Positions 43,528 through 55,460 of a stretch of DNA of 64,000 nt are shown here, piece after piece (position 1 is the first letter of the stretch; each line of letters opens with the position of its first letter). This stretch comes from Proteles cristata cristata (lineage: Eukaryota; Chordata; Mammalia; Carnivora; Hyaenidae), in assembly GCA_017311185.1 (NCBI GenBank), contig JAESUZ010005528.1:1426001-1490000 (forward strand), given 5' to 3'. The notes under the pieces are model-generated. The model saw only the letters and a program-made list of their open reading frames with translations, searched no databases and was not told the origin of the DNA. Position numbers and translations under genes: made by a program.

Positions 43528-43987
43528 AAGGAAGTCATTTGCTATCTCTAGATACTAAAGAGTCTGGGAGGGACCAGATTTCCAGGATCAAAGCCCCAAA
43601 TCAAGAATAAGAAAATTAGGAAGTACAGTCTGTACAAGCCCCAACAGGCAAGCTCTTGCCAAGCCTCTGCTTGCATCATGCTTGCTAGGATCCCATTGGT
43701 AAAAGCAAATCACGTGATCAAGGCAGTAGGAGGGGACGAAACAAGCGCACAGACATGGGAGATATTGCCCATTGAGGGCCATCACTGTAACAGCTACTGC
43801 ATCAACATTTCCAAATGAAAGGTGATTTGCCATGGTCAATAATGGGGTCCAGAATTGTATACTGTTTTGTCCTTTTATCTAATTTTGTCCTTTTCACCCT
43901 ATGACTTGTCTTATTTTCAACAATGAATATGCATTATTTTTGTAATAAGAATACAGCCAGAACTAGTGAACAAAATAAATACTACCA
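43528..43987. other. No gene; contains possible LTR tail
   Basis: 43690-43810 may be the distal part of the LTR at 42.8 kb. The rest is unassigned. Confidence 0.35.
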
Positions 43988-44560
43988 GCTTACATAAGTT
44001 TTCCCAGAAGTAGAATCTAAGATGAGGATCCTTATGTGAAGTGATTTAGTGTCCCTCCCCTCGCCCCAAGAAAACCGGGGGTGAGAAAAGCAGGATAGGA
44101 CCAGCGAAGGAGCTGAGCAACAATGTGATCTCGGCTGAAGTGCGCTCACAGCCTGAGACCACAAGCGGGTCTGCAGGATGAAGGTGCCATGGGGCTGTCT
44201 CACCAGGAAGCAATGCGCCAGGCTTCAGTACCTTATTTTCGCGAGCCATCAGCTGTGACTACCAACTCCCCTACGGCAGGAAGGCGTAATCTCTTAGGCT
44301 TCTCCTAGAGATGTAGACCCCATAGAGGTAAAAAGTCTTAGCAGAAGGATGCTGGTGTCAGTGGTTATCAGGCAAACCCAAAGCAGCTGAGGGACAGGTG
44401 TACCCACTCCATAAACGGGATCCAAACATCTTCTAGAGCTACTCCAGCTTATTCCAAAGGGCTGCCCCTGGAACTGCCTCCCGCCCCTGTCATACACTGC
44501 AAATATACTTTCTACACAGAAGACAGATATCAAGTAATATGTATTGGGTAAATGAATGAT
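43988..44560. repeat. Unassigned dispersed repeat (related to 15.2 and 47.8 kb)
   Basis: 'ttcccagaagtagaatctaagatgaggatccttatgtgaagtgatttagtg' and the following 500 bp have the feel of a dispersed mammalian repeat also represented at about 15230-15400 and 47797-48230. I cannot name the family. Confidence 0.3.
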
Positions 44561-46945
44561 AAATATGTGAAACACAGTATTTCCTTTTATGACTATACCA
44601 TGTATCCTTAAAGATGACTTCAGAAAGTAGAAATTTAGAGAGTGTACCAGAATATCATAGATAAAATAACCTCTTTGAATAGCTCCCTAATGTGATGATA
44701 AGGCAGATTTTGGTACACTTTCAAAACAAAAAACAAAAAAAACAACAACAACCTCTTCTGGGCCTAAATCATGCATGAGAAGTTCCAAGGGGAAAGGATC
44801 ATTTTTTTTCTAAAGGTTACAGGCCTAAATTATAAACTCAAGTCAATAAGTTAGATGTCTAAAAATTCTAAAAATAAGAACGGATAATAGGCTTTCTCAA
44901 CCAAAGCCACAAACTTCCCTCTGCCATGCTCAGAGAAAGCAGCAGAAACTAATCTTTCTCCCCAAATGGAAAAATGGGTAATAGAAATCTACCAGATGCC
45001 TTGAATTCTGTGCACTGACAATGTATTTCCATCAATCTCATTTATTTTTGTCTGAAGTCTTATTTTCAGACCATTACATTCAAATGCTGAATCAGGCCAT
45101 ATTCACCAAGGTGCTCTGTAAGAAGGAAATGCCTTTTATTAGAAGACACACTTATTTTTTGGGTATTACCACCAATGATGACAAGCCTCCACTGAAGAAG
45201 GGAGAGACGACTACTCATAGAATCTTAAGTAAGAAATTTGATAGAGGCTCTTAGAAATGTGGAAAAGTCTTCGAAGTCTCTGTTAGGTGAACTATAGACA
45301 GGACAGAGAAGGGCCTGGTCAAAAGGGCTCCAACTTCACCAAATGGAGAGATGGAAATAAAAATAACAAAATAAAAATAAAATAAAATAAAATAAGGTTC
45401 TAGAACAATAGTGGTCCAAGTGAGATGGGGTAGAAAGCCAAAGTCCTGTCTACCTAACTTTTTCCCAAGCCCTACCCACCTTCAACAACTAACCTATATG
45501 ACTGGTTAGAAAGAAACTGAGAACCGGGAAGAAAAAAAAATGTACACAGCTATACAGCCAGTTAGAGAGACAACCCAAACTATAATCCAGAAATATCAGG
45601 ACCTTTCTAAATCATTGTTAAACCTTTGATTAAATATGTTTTTATTCTTTTTAAATATAGGTGATATGTTTTAGACTTTTTAATAATTTTTTCATAAAAA
45701 GACATGCACAGAACAATAGATAAATAAATCTTTTAACAGGTCGATTCTTGTTTGAACTTTGGATAATTCAACTGCCCTCAGTTTTCTCATGTAAGATTTT
45801 CAGAGGGGCCTACATCTAGCAAATTAGTTTCGTATTTTCAAGCTTCCAATGCTTTCTCAATCTCTCCTCCCTCATTCTTTTTTTTTCTTCTCCTTTTCCT
45901 CTTTCCCTCAATCCCCTCCTCCTCCTCATACAATTAAAAGCCTGACAGATCTGTCCCTTCCCCTTATCACAGGAGCTCACCACAAGCCATCTGGTCCTGT
46001 GACCACTGGGAAGCTGTCCTGTGACCGCTGATGACACCTCTGGGAGATTCCGCAGGATAACAGTAGTCTTTTGAAGATGTCAGATGCTCTTCCTCTGCCT
46101 GGGAAGTTGAAGGAGATAGCTCCACATGCTGACACTCCTTCCCTCTGGGAAGCTGGCTTTGGAAGAGTGGGGAGATCAGCAGGGGTCCCCTGATGAAGCC
46201 TGCAAGCTGGCTCCACCAGGCAGGGGGCCAGGAAACGAGAGCATTCGAAGCATTTGAAGTCATGGGGGCTCCTCCCCCGTTGTTTCCCATCATCCCACTG
46301 GCAGGATGCAGTAGCTGTCAATGGACGGGAACAACAAATTCTAGTTTCTACTCCAAAACCCCAAGTTTCAAGCCAGTTCTAATTATCTCACTCAGAATTC
46401 ATTAGGCAAAATCCCATGAAATTGCCCATATCTGACTGCTGTAATTTACGAAGTGGTCAAACCTAATCTCAGACCTAATCTTACCTACCTAATCTAGCCT
46501 GTATGGTGTCTCTGAATGACAAGGAAATCTTGGCAGAGAAAGAAAATCTTTGGAAGGCCTCCATTCATCACATTGACTTCACCACCGCCATGCTTAGAAA
46601 TATTCATTGTGTTACTATTAACTCTATGATAAAGGTCACATGCACTGCAAGTCCTCAGCTTGCCTATCAGTAGTATTCATTCCTACCTCCCAGCTCCCAC
46701 CCACCCTGTTCTCTCAGCCTTTTTAAACCTTTCTTTCCCTCCACCTCTTGAAGTTTCAATGTAAGTCATAGAAGTTTACAAGAAGTTTCCAACTTTTCTC
46801 TCATTCATTTGCACATTCAATTTAACTTGTGAGTCTTCCTAAAAGCAAAGATAACATAAGACATAAGAACTATAATCAAAGTAGGATGAAGCTGATATTC
46901 ATTTCCAGAATGGAATATTCATTTAAAATTGACATCACAAATTTA
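44561..46945. other. No gene; 2.4 kb with simple repeats
   Basis: Contains an A/C-rich run (44723-44754), an (AAAAT)n run (45356-45396) and a C/T-rich tract (45849-45929). Overlapping minus frames 45967-46321 have no family signature. Confidence 0.45.
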
Positions 46946-47165
46946 GGGGTGTCTGGGTGCCTCAGTTGGTTAAGTGTCTGACTCTTGGTTTTGGCTCAGG
47001 CCATGATCTCACTGTTCGTGGGTTCCAGCTCCATGTTGGACTTTGTGCAGACAGCGTAGAGCCTGCTTATGATCTTTTTTCTCCCTCTGTCTCTGCCCCT
47101 CAGCTGTGTGTGATCTCTCACTCTCTCCCAATATAAATAAATAAACTTAAAAAATAAAAAATAAA
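46946..47165 (+). mobile_element. Older-subfamily CAN SINE, plus strand
   Basis: 'ggggtgtctgggtgcctcagttggttaagtgtctgactcttggttttggctcagg', 'gacagcgtagagcctgcttatgatc' and AATATAAATAAATAAAC tail. No clear TSD. Confidence 0.94.
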
Positions 47166-47796
47166 TAAAGCTGATATTAAATTTAAAAGAAAAATTTGAA
47201 TTTCTGTTCAAATAGCAATACATTACTTGTTTTTCCACCAGTAAAATGCAAGATGTGACCCAAGTAAATTTCAGTCTAACACATGCTTTCCATGGGATTG
47301 AGGAAACTGACATGCATTTTCCAGCTTAATATCACACCGAATCCCTGGGTTGAAAAAAAATATGTTTGCCCAGTACCTCAGGTGGGGCACTCATGTTGGC
47401 TTTTCCTCCAGGGGTTCCTTGGGTGATTGGTTTTACAAAAAAATGATATTTTTGACACTGTGTCCTTCCATAATCATGAAGAACTATCTGAAATCATGAG
47501 CAAGTCAGAGCCCAACTGATCCCCTTGCTAATACCCAAACTATAAAGTTATTGAGGCTGGTTAGGAACTATAAACATGTCCACTACAGAGGCCCAGTGCT
47601 CTTGATTGGATCTCTTCCCAGAGCTTCTACAGACCCCATTTCCTATGTCATACTCTGACCCTGACAATGGGCATGTGATTTATTTTCTGGGCACGTGATA
47701 TATTCTCAGGGACATTCAGAGAGGTTGAATCCAGGATTGATGAAAGCCTATTTTAGCTTGGGTTCCCCCATGCACATGAGTCACGCCCCCCTGCCC
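47166..47796. other. No gene recognised
   Basis: Unassigned single-copy-looking DNA. Confidence 0.4.
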
Positions 47797-48230
47797 CAGC
47801 CCCCGACATAGGTTCAAGTGCAAGTAGTGTATCTGGGAGGTGATCCCAACAAACACCTGTAGGGGAAGGGAGAAGTGAGACAGGTAAGGGAAAGAGCCAG
47901 AAAGTGTTCTGTTGTCAATGAATGCAGTAAAGGGTAAAAGGAGCTTAAATTGCTGAGGAACTCTGGAAGCAGTGTAGGACATATGCTTCAGAGTTCTCAC
48001 ACTTGAGGGGTGCAAGGAAAATGGAATTTATACACTTACTCCCTCAGTCATCTGGGGAGAGCTGCTGAGAGAAATTGGGGAAATGATAAATTCCACAGGA
48101 GTTCTGGCCACCTGGCAGAGAAAGACATTAAGCGAAATAACTTCTGGCAGCCAGAAGTTAAGGGGATGATGGCCAGGAGTTGACGGAGAGGTACTGACAG
48201 TGTCTCCTATGAAGCTAAAACTCAATTAAG
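47797..48230. repeat. Unassigned dispersed repeat
   Basis: 'gttcaagtgcaagtagtgtatctgggaggtgatcccaacaaacacctgtaggggaagggagaagtgagacagg' recalls a widespread mammalian repeat whose family I cannot fix. Likely related to the 15.2- and 44.0-kb copies. Confidence 0.4.
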
Positions 48231-48434
48231 AGAAAAAGAAAAACAAGTGCATCAGGAAAAACAAAGTGAAAAAGATGCTAATCGCTAAAAAAAAAAAAAA
48301 GCTGTGTTAAAGAGTATTAGAAGACTAGTCAGTCAATCCATTCCTAATTTCCAACAAAAACCATCCATAAATTATACTGAAATGGTACTTGTGGGAAAAG
48401 AGACACTCTCCTCCAAGTCCTGGGTGAATATTTG

Positions 48435-48700
48435 AGGCTCCATCCCATCATTTCCAGTTTTCTTTCCCACCATCTTCGAATTCACACCCTTGTCTTCTGG
48501 TAGACCATCTCCTTATTGCCCCGGGTGCTCATGCCAGGCTCATTGGGACTGTTGTACCTTTGCTCATGCTGCCTAGCCTGCCTGGACTTGTCTTCGCATC
48601 ATGAGAAACTCTCTATTTTTAAGATTTAACTCGAACCCTCCTCTGCCCAATCAGGCCTTACCAACACTGATTGCTCCCTCATCTGCTTGTTTCTTCATTG
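48435..48700 (+). mobile_element. L2-like LINE fragment, plus strand
   Basis: 'ttgtacctttgctcatgctgcctagcctgcctggacttgtcttc' and 'aagatttaactcgaaccctcctctgcccaatcaggccttaccaacactgattgctccc' resemble the L2 end of ORF2. Moderate divergence. Confidence 0.5.
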
Positions 48701-48701
48701 T

Positions 48702-49274
48702 TGTGGTGGGCAGAAAAATGGCCTGAAAGAAGTCCACTTCCTGATTCCTAAAAGTCTGGGAATATGTTACTTTACTTGGCTGAAAGGAATTTGTAGATGT
48801 GATTAACTTCAGGATTTTGAGATGGGGGATTATTTTGGATTATCCAGGTGGACCCAATATATAATCAAAAGTGACCTTAAATGATAGAAGAGTCAGAGTC
48901 AAACAAAACAAAACAAAAAAAAACAAAAACCAAAACCTGAGTATGTGAGCCTAATTAAAAATAGGGTCATGGGCCCTAAATTTCTGTGCCTCTGTCATTC
49001 TAAGGAAAGGAGAGATACACAAGAAGAATGTCATTTGATGATGGAGGCAGAGATTAAAAGGATGCATGTAAAAAACCAATAATGCCAAGGATTGTTGACA
49101 ATTCCAGAAGCTGAAAGCAAGGTATGGAACAATTGTCCCCACAGTCTTCTGGGAAAGGTTGGTCTTACCAATACCTTAACTTTGGACTTCTGGTCTCCAG
49201 AATTATGACAGAATGCACTTCTATTGTTTTAATTCACTTGTTTGTATTTTTGTTAATAGGAGATTTAGGAAACA
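48702..49274 (+). mobile_element. Full-length MLT-like MaLR LTR, plus strand
   Basis: Starts TGTGGTGGGC, ends GGAAACA. In between, in family order: 'cctgattcctaaaagtctgggaatatgttactttacttggc', 'tagatgtgattaacttcaggattttgagatgggggattattttggattatccaggtggaccc', 'aatgccaaggattgttgacaattccagaagctg' and 'ctggtctccagaattatgac'. A 40-bp (AAAAC)n expansion (48899-48938) interrupts it. Confidence 0.78.
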
Positions 49275-49287
49275 AATCCATTACCTT

Positions 49288-49390
49288 ATAGATTTCCTGT
49301 GAAGATTAAGTGTAATAGTAAGTATAAAGTCCTTAGACCATACCTTTGGCATATTAGAAGTGTTAAATAATGGTAAGTTATCATCATTGG
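49288..49390 (+). mobile_element. MIR 3' fragment, plus strand
   Basis: 'tcctgtgaagattaagtgtaatagtaagtataaagtccttagacc' then 'ttagaagtgttaaataatggtaagtta' fits the MIR 3' half. Confidence 0.55.
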
Positions 49391-49604
49391 TTCATAATTA
49401 CTAGCCTTATTATCATTAATTTTAAAAACACTCATTGAGTGATTACTGACACTATCTCTTATGCATCTCACGTGCAAAGACCCCTTCTTATTCTTCCTCG
49501 CTGATAATAAATCTTGAAAACTTTTTCAGTGTTAATGTTTAATATGATAGACATACAGAACTACAGCTCACATAACAGAGGCTCATAAGGGTCCTCAGTA
49601 ATTT

Positions 49605-49832
49605 ATTTATCTATTTTTTTAAATGTTTTATTTATTTCTAGGAGAGAGAGAGAGAGAGACAGCGTGAGCAGGGGAGGGTCAGAGAGAGAGGGAGTCACAG
49701 ACTGAAACAGGCTCCAGGCTCTGAGCTGGCAGTCAGCACAGAGCCTGACGCGGGGCCCGAACCCATGAACCGCGAGATCATGACCTAAGTGAAAGTCGGA
49801 CGCTTAACCGACTAAGGCACCCAGGCGCCCCC
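49605..49832 (-). mobile_element. Young-subfamily CAN SINE, minus strand
   Basis: 'tttatttctaggagagagaga' tail junction, 'gagctggcagtcagcacagagcc' and 'gacctaagtgaaagtcggacgcttaaccgactaaggcacccaggcgcccc'. TSD gggtcctcagtaattt (49589-49604) against gggtcctcaataattt (49833-49848). Confidence 0.97.
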
Positions 49833-50050
49833 GGGTCCTCAATAATTTTAAAAAGTGTAAGAAATCCTGAGAGCAAAACGCTTGAGAAATTCTGGAAGAG
49901 AGTCTTTAAAATTAGAGGCTTTATTTATCTTTAATTATTCAGGCAACTGGCCTTCACTCAATATACAGTTGTCGCACAAAATTGATAGCGCCAGCCATCT
50001 GGGAGGTTGGATTTGGATAGCGATACTCCAAAAATTATTTTATGCTTTTT

Positions 50051-50245
50051 TAATGTTAATTTATTTTTGAGAGAGAGAGGGCAAGTGAGGGGAGAGGCAG
50101 AGAGAGAGGGGGACAGAAGATCTGAAACAGGCTCTGCACTGAGAACAACAAGCCCAAAGAGGGGCTTCAACTTACCAAGCATGAGGTCATGACCTGAGCC
50201 GAAGTCGGATGGAGCCAACTTAATGATGGAGCCACCCAGGCGCCC
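50051..50245 (-). mobile_element. CAN SINE, minus strand, perfect 16-bp TSD
   Basis: 'aatgttaatttatttttgagagagaga' and head 'gatggagccacccaggcgccc', with a locally scrambled 'gtcggatggagccaacttaatgatggagcc'. TSD ttattttatgcttttt at 50035-50050 and 50246-50261, identical. Confidence 0.96.
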
Positions 50246-50261
50246 TTATTTTATGCTTTTT

Positions 50262-51660
50262 AAATACTGACTGAGGTAAGAGTATATATCTAGGTGTATG
50301 TTTGTGCATTTGTGTATTTGTGTGCAACAATCCCACCACTCAAACACATCCCAGCTGAGACTTGAAGAATGAGCAAGGGTAAAAATAAGAGTCCAACATG
50401 GAAATGAGTTGGAGTAGGTTGAGTTGCAGGTAAAAGAAGAAAAATGATAAAGAGAAATGGTGTTGACTACAAAGAGCCATGACCTTGCAGGCAAACCAAC
50501 AACAAGAGATTCACTTTGAAATTCTCTGGCTTCTTTCCCTCCTTTTTTGGTCATTTTTGGGGCCATCAAAATTACTTTTAATTTTGTACAGTCTCCAAAT
50601 CCAATCAAAACTATCCAGGCAAGCACACTATGGCTTGGACCATGACAAGGAGTTTCTTTTCTGTTTAAGATGCTCACGTTAGAATCCAGGAAACCCAGGT
50701 GTGGTTTCTGAATCCATTATTGCACGGCAGAAGGCAAGTTCCATAATTCTAAAAGGGACACCTTCGATCCCATGCTACAGGGCTCATCTTTCACCCCCAT
50801 CCTGAGTCTTTAGGAACCCAGAAAGGGAACTCACTTGGACACAGCCAGGCTGTCAAGTAGGCAGCTTCTGAACACTGACCCAGTTCTGACCATTTGTTTC
50901 AGCAGATTCATTTCCCAATAGCCTGAGAACCCCCGAGGAAATGGGGCAGGATGCAAGCATGCTTCGCTTTGTGAAGAAAGTCATTTTCTGCAGATTCTTA
51001 ATCCTTCCTGCATGGAAGAATAGAATATATATTTGTTGGCTCATCTACTTTCTTGACAGAGAGGACACACTAGCTCTATTAATCCCCAAGCTAATTCCTT
51101 ACAGATGTGTTCTCAAAAAGGCCTGAAATATAGAGGCCGACTGTCCCTGAGTATTGTCAAAGTATCCCAAGAACTCTCTTCAGGGAGCTGGAAGGGAGGC
51201 TCAATCTGGGAGAGCCATCTTCTTGCAACACTGCAAATTATTATTTCCCAAGCAACAGTCATACGTTAGCCTCCCTAAACCTCATATTCTCATCCCTTTG
51301 GCAAGAGATGATTTACCCCTAATTTCAATGGTGTTGATAATGGTGATGATCATGGCTTATTGAGACATAAGGTATTGTATTTTGCATCATATTTTTTTTC
51401 AGTCACTATTCCATCCTGTAACACTAGGAAGATTCTATAATTTTATGATCACTTTCAGTTATTATAAGCTTTGATATAGGACAGTTCAATGTCTCCAGCT
51501 TAATCAGACATCTAATCTGTTTTCCTCTTAATGGAATAGTCCCTTCATGCTCCACTCTCTTTGCTTAGGATTCTTTCTTTTATTCTACAGAGAAAAACCA
51601 CAGCACATCTCATTAGGCTAAAGAACTTTTTAAAATGCAAAGATTTCTTTTTCCCTACCC
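50262..51660. other. No gene; 1.4 kb unassigned
   Basis: A 143-codon minus frame (50246-50677) has no recognisable domain and begins beside a SINE. No repeat recognised. Confidence 0.4.
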
Positions 51661-51775
51661 TAGTCTTTTGATTTTTTATTCGTGTCTAATTTATTCACTG
51701 CAATCCCAGGCACTTAGCACAGTACCTGTTATAGAATAGGTGCTCAATATTTACTGAATCTGTAATTGATTGAGT
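51661..51775 (+). mobile_element. LINE L2 3' terminus, plus strand
   Basis: 'tgcaatcccaggcacttagcacagtacctgttatagaataggtgctcaatatttactgaatctg' is the L2 3' end. Confidence 0.75.
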
Positions 51776-52049
51776 ATCCTAGACCAGGAAAGAGGTGACT
51801 GGGGAAAGGGTTCCCAGAGCCTGTGTGTTGTCCACACTCAGTAAGCCCTAGAAGGAATGTCAGGCCACCGATTCCTTTGCAGCATCATTTGGGTTATGGG
51901 TCTAGTACCACCATCTCCCCCCCTCCCCCAATATTACTTTACCTCTTTCTCCTCAGTCTTTGGTTCAGGTTTCTAATCCTGGGGAAAATCAGGCTGAATA
52001 TTCCATTGTAATAATTCACTTAAAACAGCGACTCCTACTACTTGCTCAG
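51776..52049. other. No gene recognised
   Basis: Unassigned. Confidence 0.35.
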
Positions 52050-52210
52050 CACCCCTGTGCCCCAGGCAACATTCCTCTATTACCTTCATTTCTTGCCACC
52101 ACTCTTGTGAGACAAGGATTATAGCCTCCATTTTCAAATGAAGAAACTGAGTCAGAGAGAATTTAGGGAATGTGTTCAAGGCCACAGCTAGGAAGTAGTA
52201 GAGTTGGAAA
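52050..52210 (-). mobile_element. MIR SINE, minus strand
   Basis: 'ctcttgtgagacaaggattatagcctccattttcaaatgaagaaactgagtcagagag' and 'gttcaaggccacagctaggaagtagtagagttgg' give a clear MIR core in complement. Confidence 0.82.
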
Positions 52211-52225
52211 TTGAGAAATGATATT

Positions 52226-52512
52226 TAAGTTAATTTTTTAAAGCAAGTTACAAAACAGAATAGCATGATATATCAGCTTTCTAAGAGAAATTGATAACAT
52301 ACAATAAATAATATATTGGTAAACCACGTATACCACATGTATATAATATGTAATGTTAGCAAGCTAGAGAACCTGGAAAGAAGTATAGCGGAGTTCTAAC
52401 TGATATTTTCTGGGATGCTGGAATTAATTACATGTTGTAGTAATCATTGCCTTTTTGCTTATTTGTGTTTTCTGCAATGAACTTATTTTACTTTTATGAA
52501 AAGAAGAATGTA
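52226..52512 (+). mobile_element. L1M 3' end, plus strand
   Basis: 'aagcaagttacaaaacagaatagcatgatat', 'gtataatatg', 'ctagagaacctggaaagaagta', 'ctgatattttctgggatgctgg' and 'tgtgttttctgcaatgaacttattttacttttatgaaaag' follow an old L1 3' UTR to its end. Confidence 0.72.
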
Positions 52513-55299
52513 GCTGCGAGAAATTTACATTTCTAATAAGATATGTCTATCACTTATGAAGGTAGTCCTAAAAGATTAGCCTCATGAGAGCCACAACTCA
52601 GAGAAGCTGCTCCTTCGAGCAACCCTCTCCAGTGGCTGGAGTTGCCGCATACTTACACAGCCTGCGTTGAGGCTTCTCTGCACTTGCTCCCTTCCAAGTC
52701 AACACTTATGGATCTTAGAGCCATGGTAAAGCTTGTAACTTCCCCACTCTTCTCTTTATTTATGTATGCAAGGGTTGTTCTCTCCAAATAGCCCCCAGGC
52801 CATTTTGTTAATTTGCTACACTGTCCTCAACTTCCAGGTAACTTGACACAAAAGCACAATATCAGAACTCATCAAAGTGGCAGTTGCCGAGCCTGGAGAA
52901 CCCATGTTGTAGGCAATAAATTTCCCTTCCCCAGGGCCTCTTTTAATACCTCCTCCCCTTGAAATTCCACATGTTTACAATTCTGAATGGTACCATGTTG
53001 CCAGAAATGCTATATCATGATTTGATTGGCAATAGTCCTCGTGAGGAAGAGTAATTCAACTCATGATAGATTTGCAGCAGATGTGAAAGATGAAAAGGAA
53101 AGGTTTGTTTTTCTAAGTATAGATGCTATCATGAGATCATGTTTTTAAAACTATTAGTAAAGAGGATATGGCATTCAAAGCATTAAAACATGGAGTTATC
53201 CTGGCATTCATGAAATTAAATCCATATTGTCATGATATAGTACTAAATTCCATTTGCCGTTATTTTATTAGGATTGAAGTCAGTATTTGTGTGATTAATC
53301 ACTTCTTTTCTTGCTACCCTATTCAGGATACTTCTTTTTCTTTTTTCTGTTTAATCGGTGTGTATTAATTTATGGGAAAAATGGAAAGCTTTTTGTTTTA
53401 GGTCATAGAAGCAAAGACTGCAACAAAGATGCTGTACAACCTATTTATTGAGAGATTTCTTCCAGAAGAAACCAGTGAGGCAAGGATGGAAGCGGATAGG
53501 GTGAAGGGAGAAGTCATACCCCAGCCTTGACCTAATCCCACAGGGAGCTCCAGCATGTAAATGGTGTTACAGAACTGTGCCACTTGAGGCAAGGGTTTAG
53601 TGTGTCATTTGCTGCGGGGTCTTCCAGGGAAACAAGCAGAACTTCTCAAGTATTTTGGGATGAGTTGGCTCCCAGAAGCAGGAGCAGTTCTCCTCTGCAG
53701 GGTGCAAATGTGAGCCATGAGCAGTCAACAGTCACAGCAGTTCATGAATAGGTATTCGGGACACATTAGATCAAAGTGGAACACCAAATGCACCTACTAA
53801 GTTTCTCTTTTTTTCTGTGCTCTGGAATATTTGCGATATATTCAAAATAATCTGTCACTGAAGGGACTGAAGAATTTATTAATGGGAATAGTATGAGATG
53901 AGTATTTATTGATTGGAAAGTTCTTTGACCACATTCCCAGTGGTGTCCCTGACAACTGATCTACTTAGATTTTCTGTTTCTTCCGAAGTCAGCTTTGGTA
54001 ATTTGTATTTTCTGTAGACAACCATTACTTCACTTGAGTTTTTCTAGTGTTTATCATAAAGATACACAATGTAAATTACCATAATTCTTTTGATCTGTTT
54101 CTTTACTTGGGCCAATCTTCAAGTTATGGTGACTGCAGTATGGCTGCTTTCCTTCTTGTAATTTCTGTCCACTAAACTGAGGAAATGCCTGCTCTCTTTG
54201 GGGATGGCTTTGATCCTGGGAAAAGCATCTACTTCACTCCACTTCTGGAATTCATTTCCAAGTCCTGTCTTTGTTTCCCTTGCCAATTCTACTCTATTCA
54301 TTCTGGGTAAAGTGAGCAGAAGAGAAATGTCCTCTCCCTGAGGATTGATTAGCAGGGATGCTTGCACGTCAATGTGTAACAAAATGAACTGAATCCACTG
54401 TTCAAGCATTTACTACAATTCTGTCTTTCCCAAGGCCTCAATTAGGCTGAACCTGGAGTGAATTAACAGCCTTCTTACTGTGCTCAGAAGTCTCCTAAGG
54501 CTTTATTAAAAGGGGCAATGGCTTTATACTTTGTCTACTTACCCACGCCAGAACATTTCCCAAAATTCCCTGCCTGTGTGGCTCTAAGTTAGGATTGGCC
54601 ACAGAGAAATTTCATTGAGATTTGGGAAGTGGAACCATCTCCATAGTAATTTTGTTAAGCTCTGAAGGTAGGTATGTGGCCAGGTACTTATGCAGCTCCT
54701 ACACATTTCACTGGTCTGGTGTATCTGCATTGTGGGGAGTGACAGCGGGGCTTGCAGCACATTCAGGTTCTACCAGATGTCCTCCTTCAGCTTCTTTCTA
54801 GTCTTGGACCATGTGTGTTTTCAGCTCCATGGCAGGGTGGTGGGGAGGAGGTTTGACATCGGCATCTTCTGTAGGCTACCATCTTCACTGGAATTATATG
54901 AAGTGAGGGACCGACATGGATACCAGCTCATCCTTGCAGGTTTCATTTTTCCCTTGGTCTCCACCAAAACATTCCATTTGCCCTTCTCCACTGTCTGCCC
55001 AGGACCAGACATAAAGCATCAGCCTCACAGAGAGCTCTTAATTCTCTCCTTAGACTACTTAAGGTCTAATTGTATAGAATCTAGAGTGGGCCTTTTCTTC
55101 TGCTTGGTCTCTGACTGATAGAAATGATCAAGTTCATTAGGCCTGACTCCTTCTTACTGTAAGTTTAATTTTCGTCTGGAAACTACCTTAGAACTCCAGA
55201 AAATACACTTATTCAGGGTAAATCCATACATATGTCAGATACTGAGTCCCACAGTGGACCCACTCTAGGTTTAAGCTGAGATCTCCTTGCTATATATAT
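52513..55299. other. No gene; 2.8-kb repeat-poor stretch
   Basis: The longest part of the window without a recognised mobile element. A 142-codon plus frame (54690-55118) is opposed by a minus frame and shows no family signature; 54560-55120 may be an unassigned old LTR. Conservation across mammals cannot be judged here. Confidence 0.4.
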
Positions 55300-55460
55300 T
55301 GTTTCAACTAAAACTCACAACACTGCAACACAGATATTATTTTTCAACTTTACAATTATACAAAACAAGGCTCAGGGGTTATGTATTTGGCTTAAAGTGA
55401 CACAGGTGATAGGTAACAGACCAGGGATTTGCATTCAGGTTGAATTTGACTCTAGGCAGG
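55300..55460 (-). mobile_element. MIR fragment, minus strand
   Basis: 'aaaactcacaacactgcaacacagatattatttttcaactttacaattatacaaaacaaggctcagg' and 'gtgacacaggtgataggtaacagaccagggatttgcattcagg' fit the MIR core and head in complement. Confidence 0.6.

Noticed and set aside
50246..50677. 143-codon minus-strand frame
   Set aside because: Starts at the edge of a SINE target duplication, low-complexity aromatic/serine composition, no family recognised.
54690..55118. 142-codon plus-strand frame
   Set aside because: No domain recognised, opposed by a minus frame in the same stretch, no splice or promoter context.
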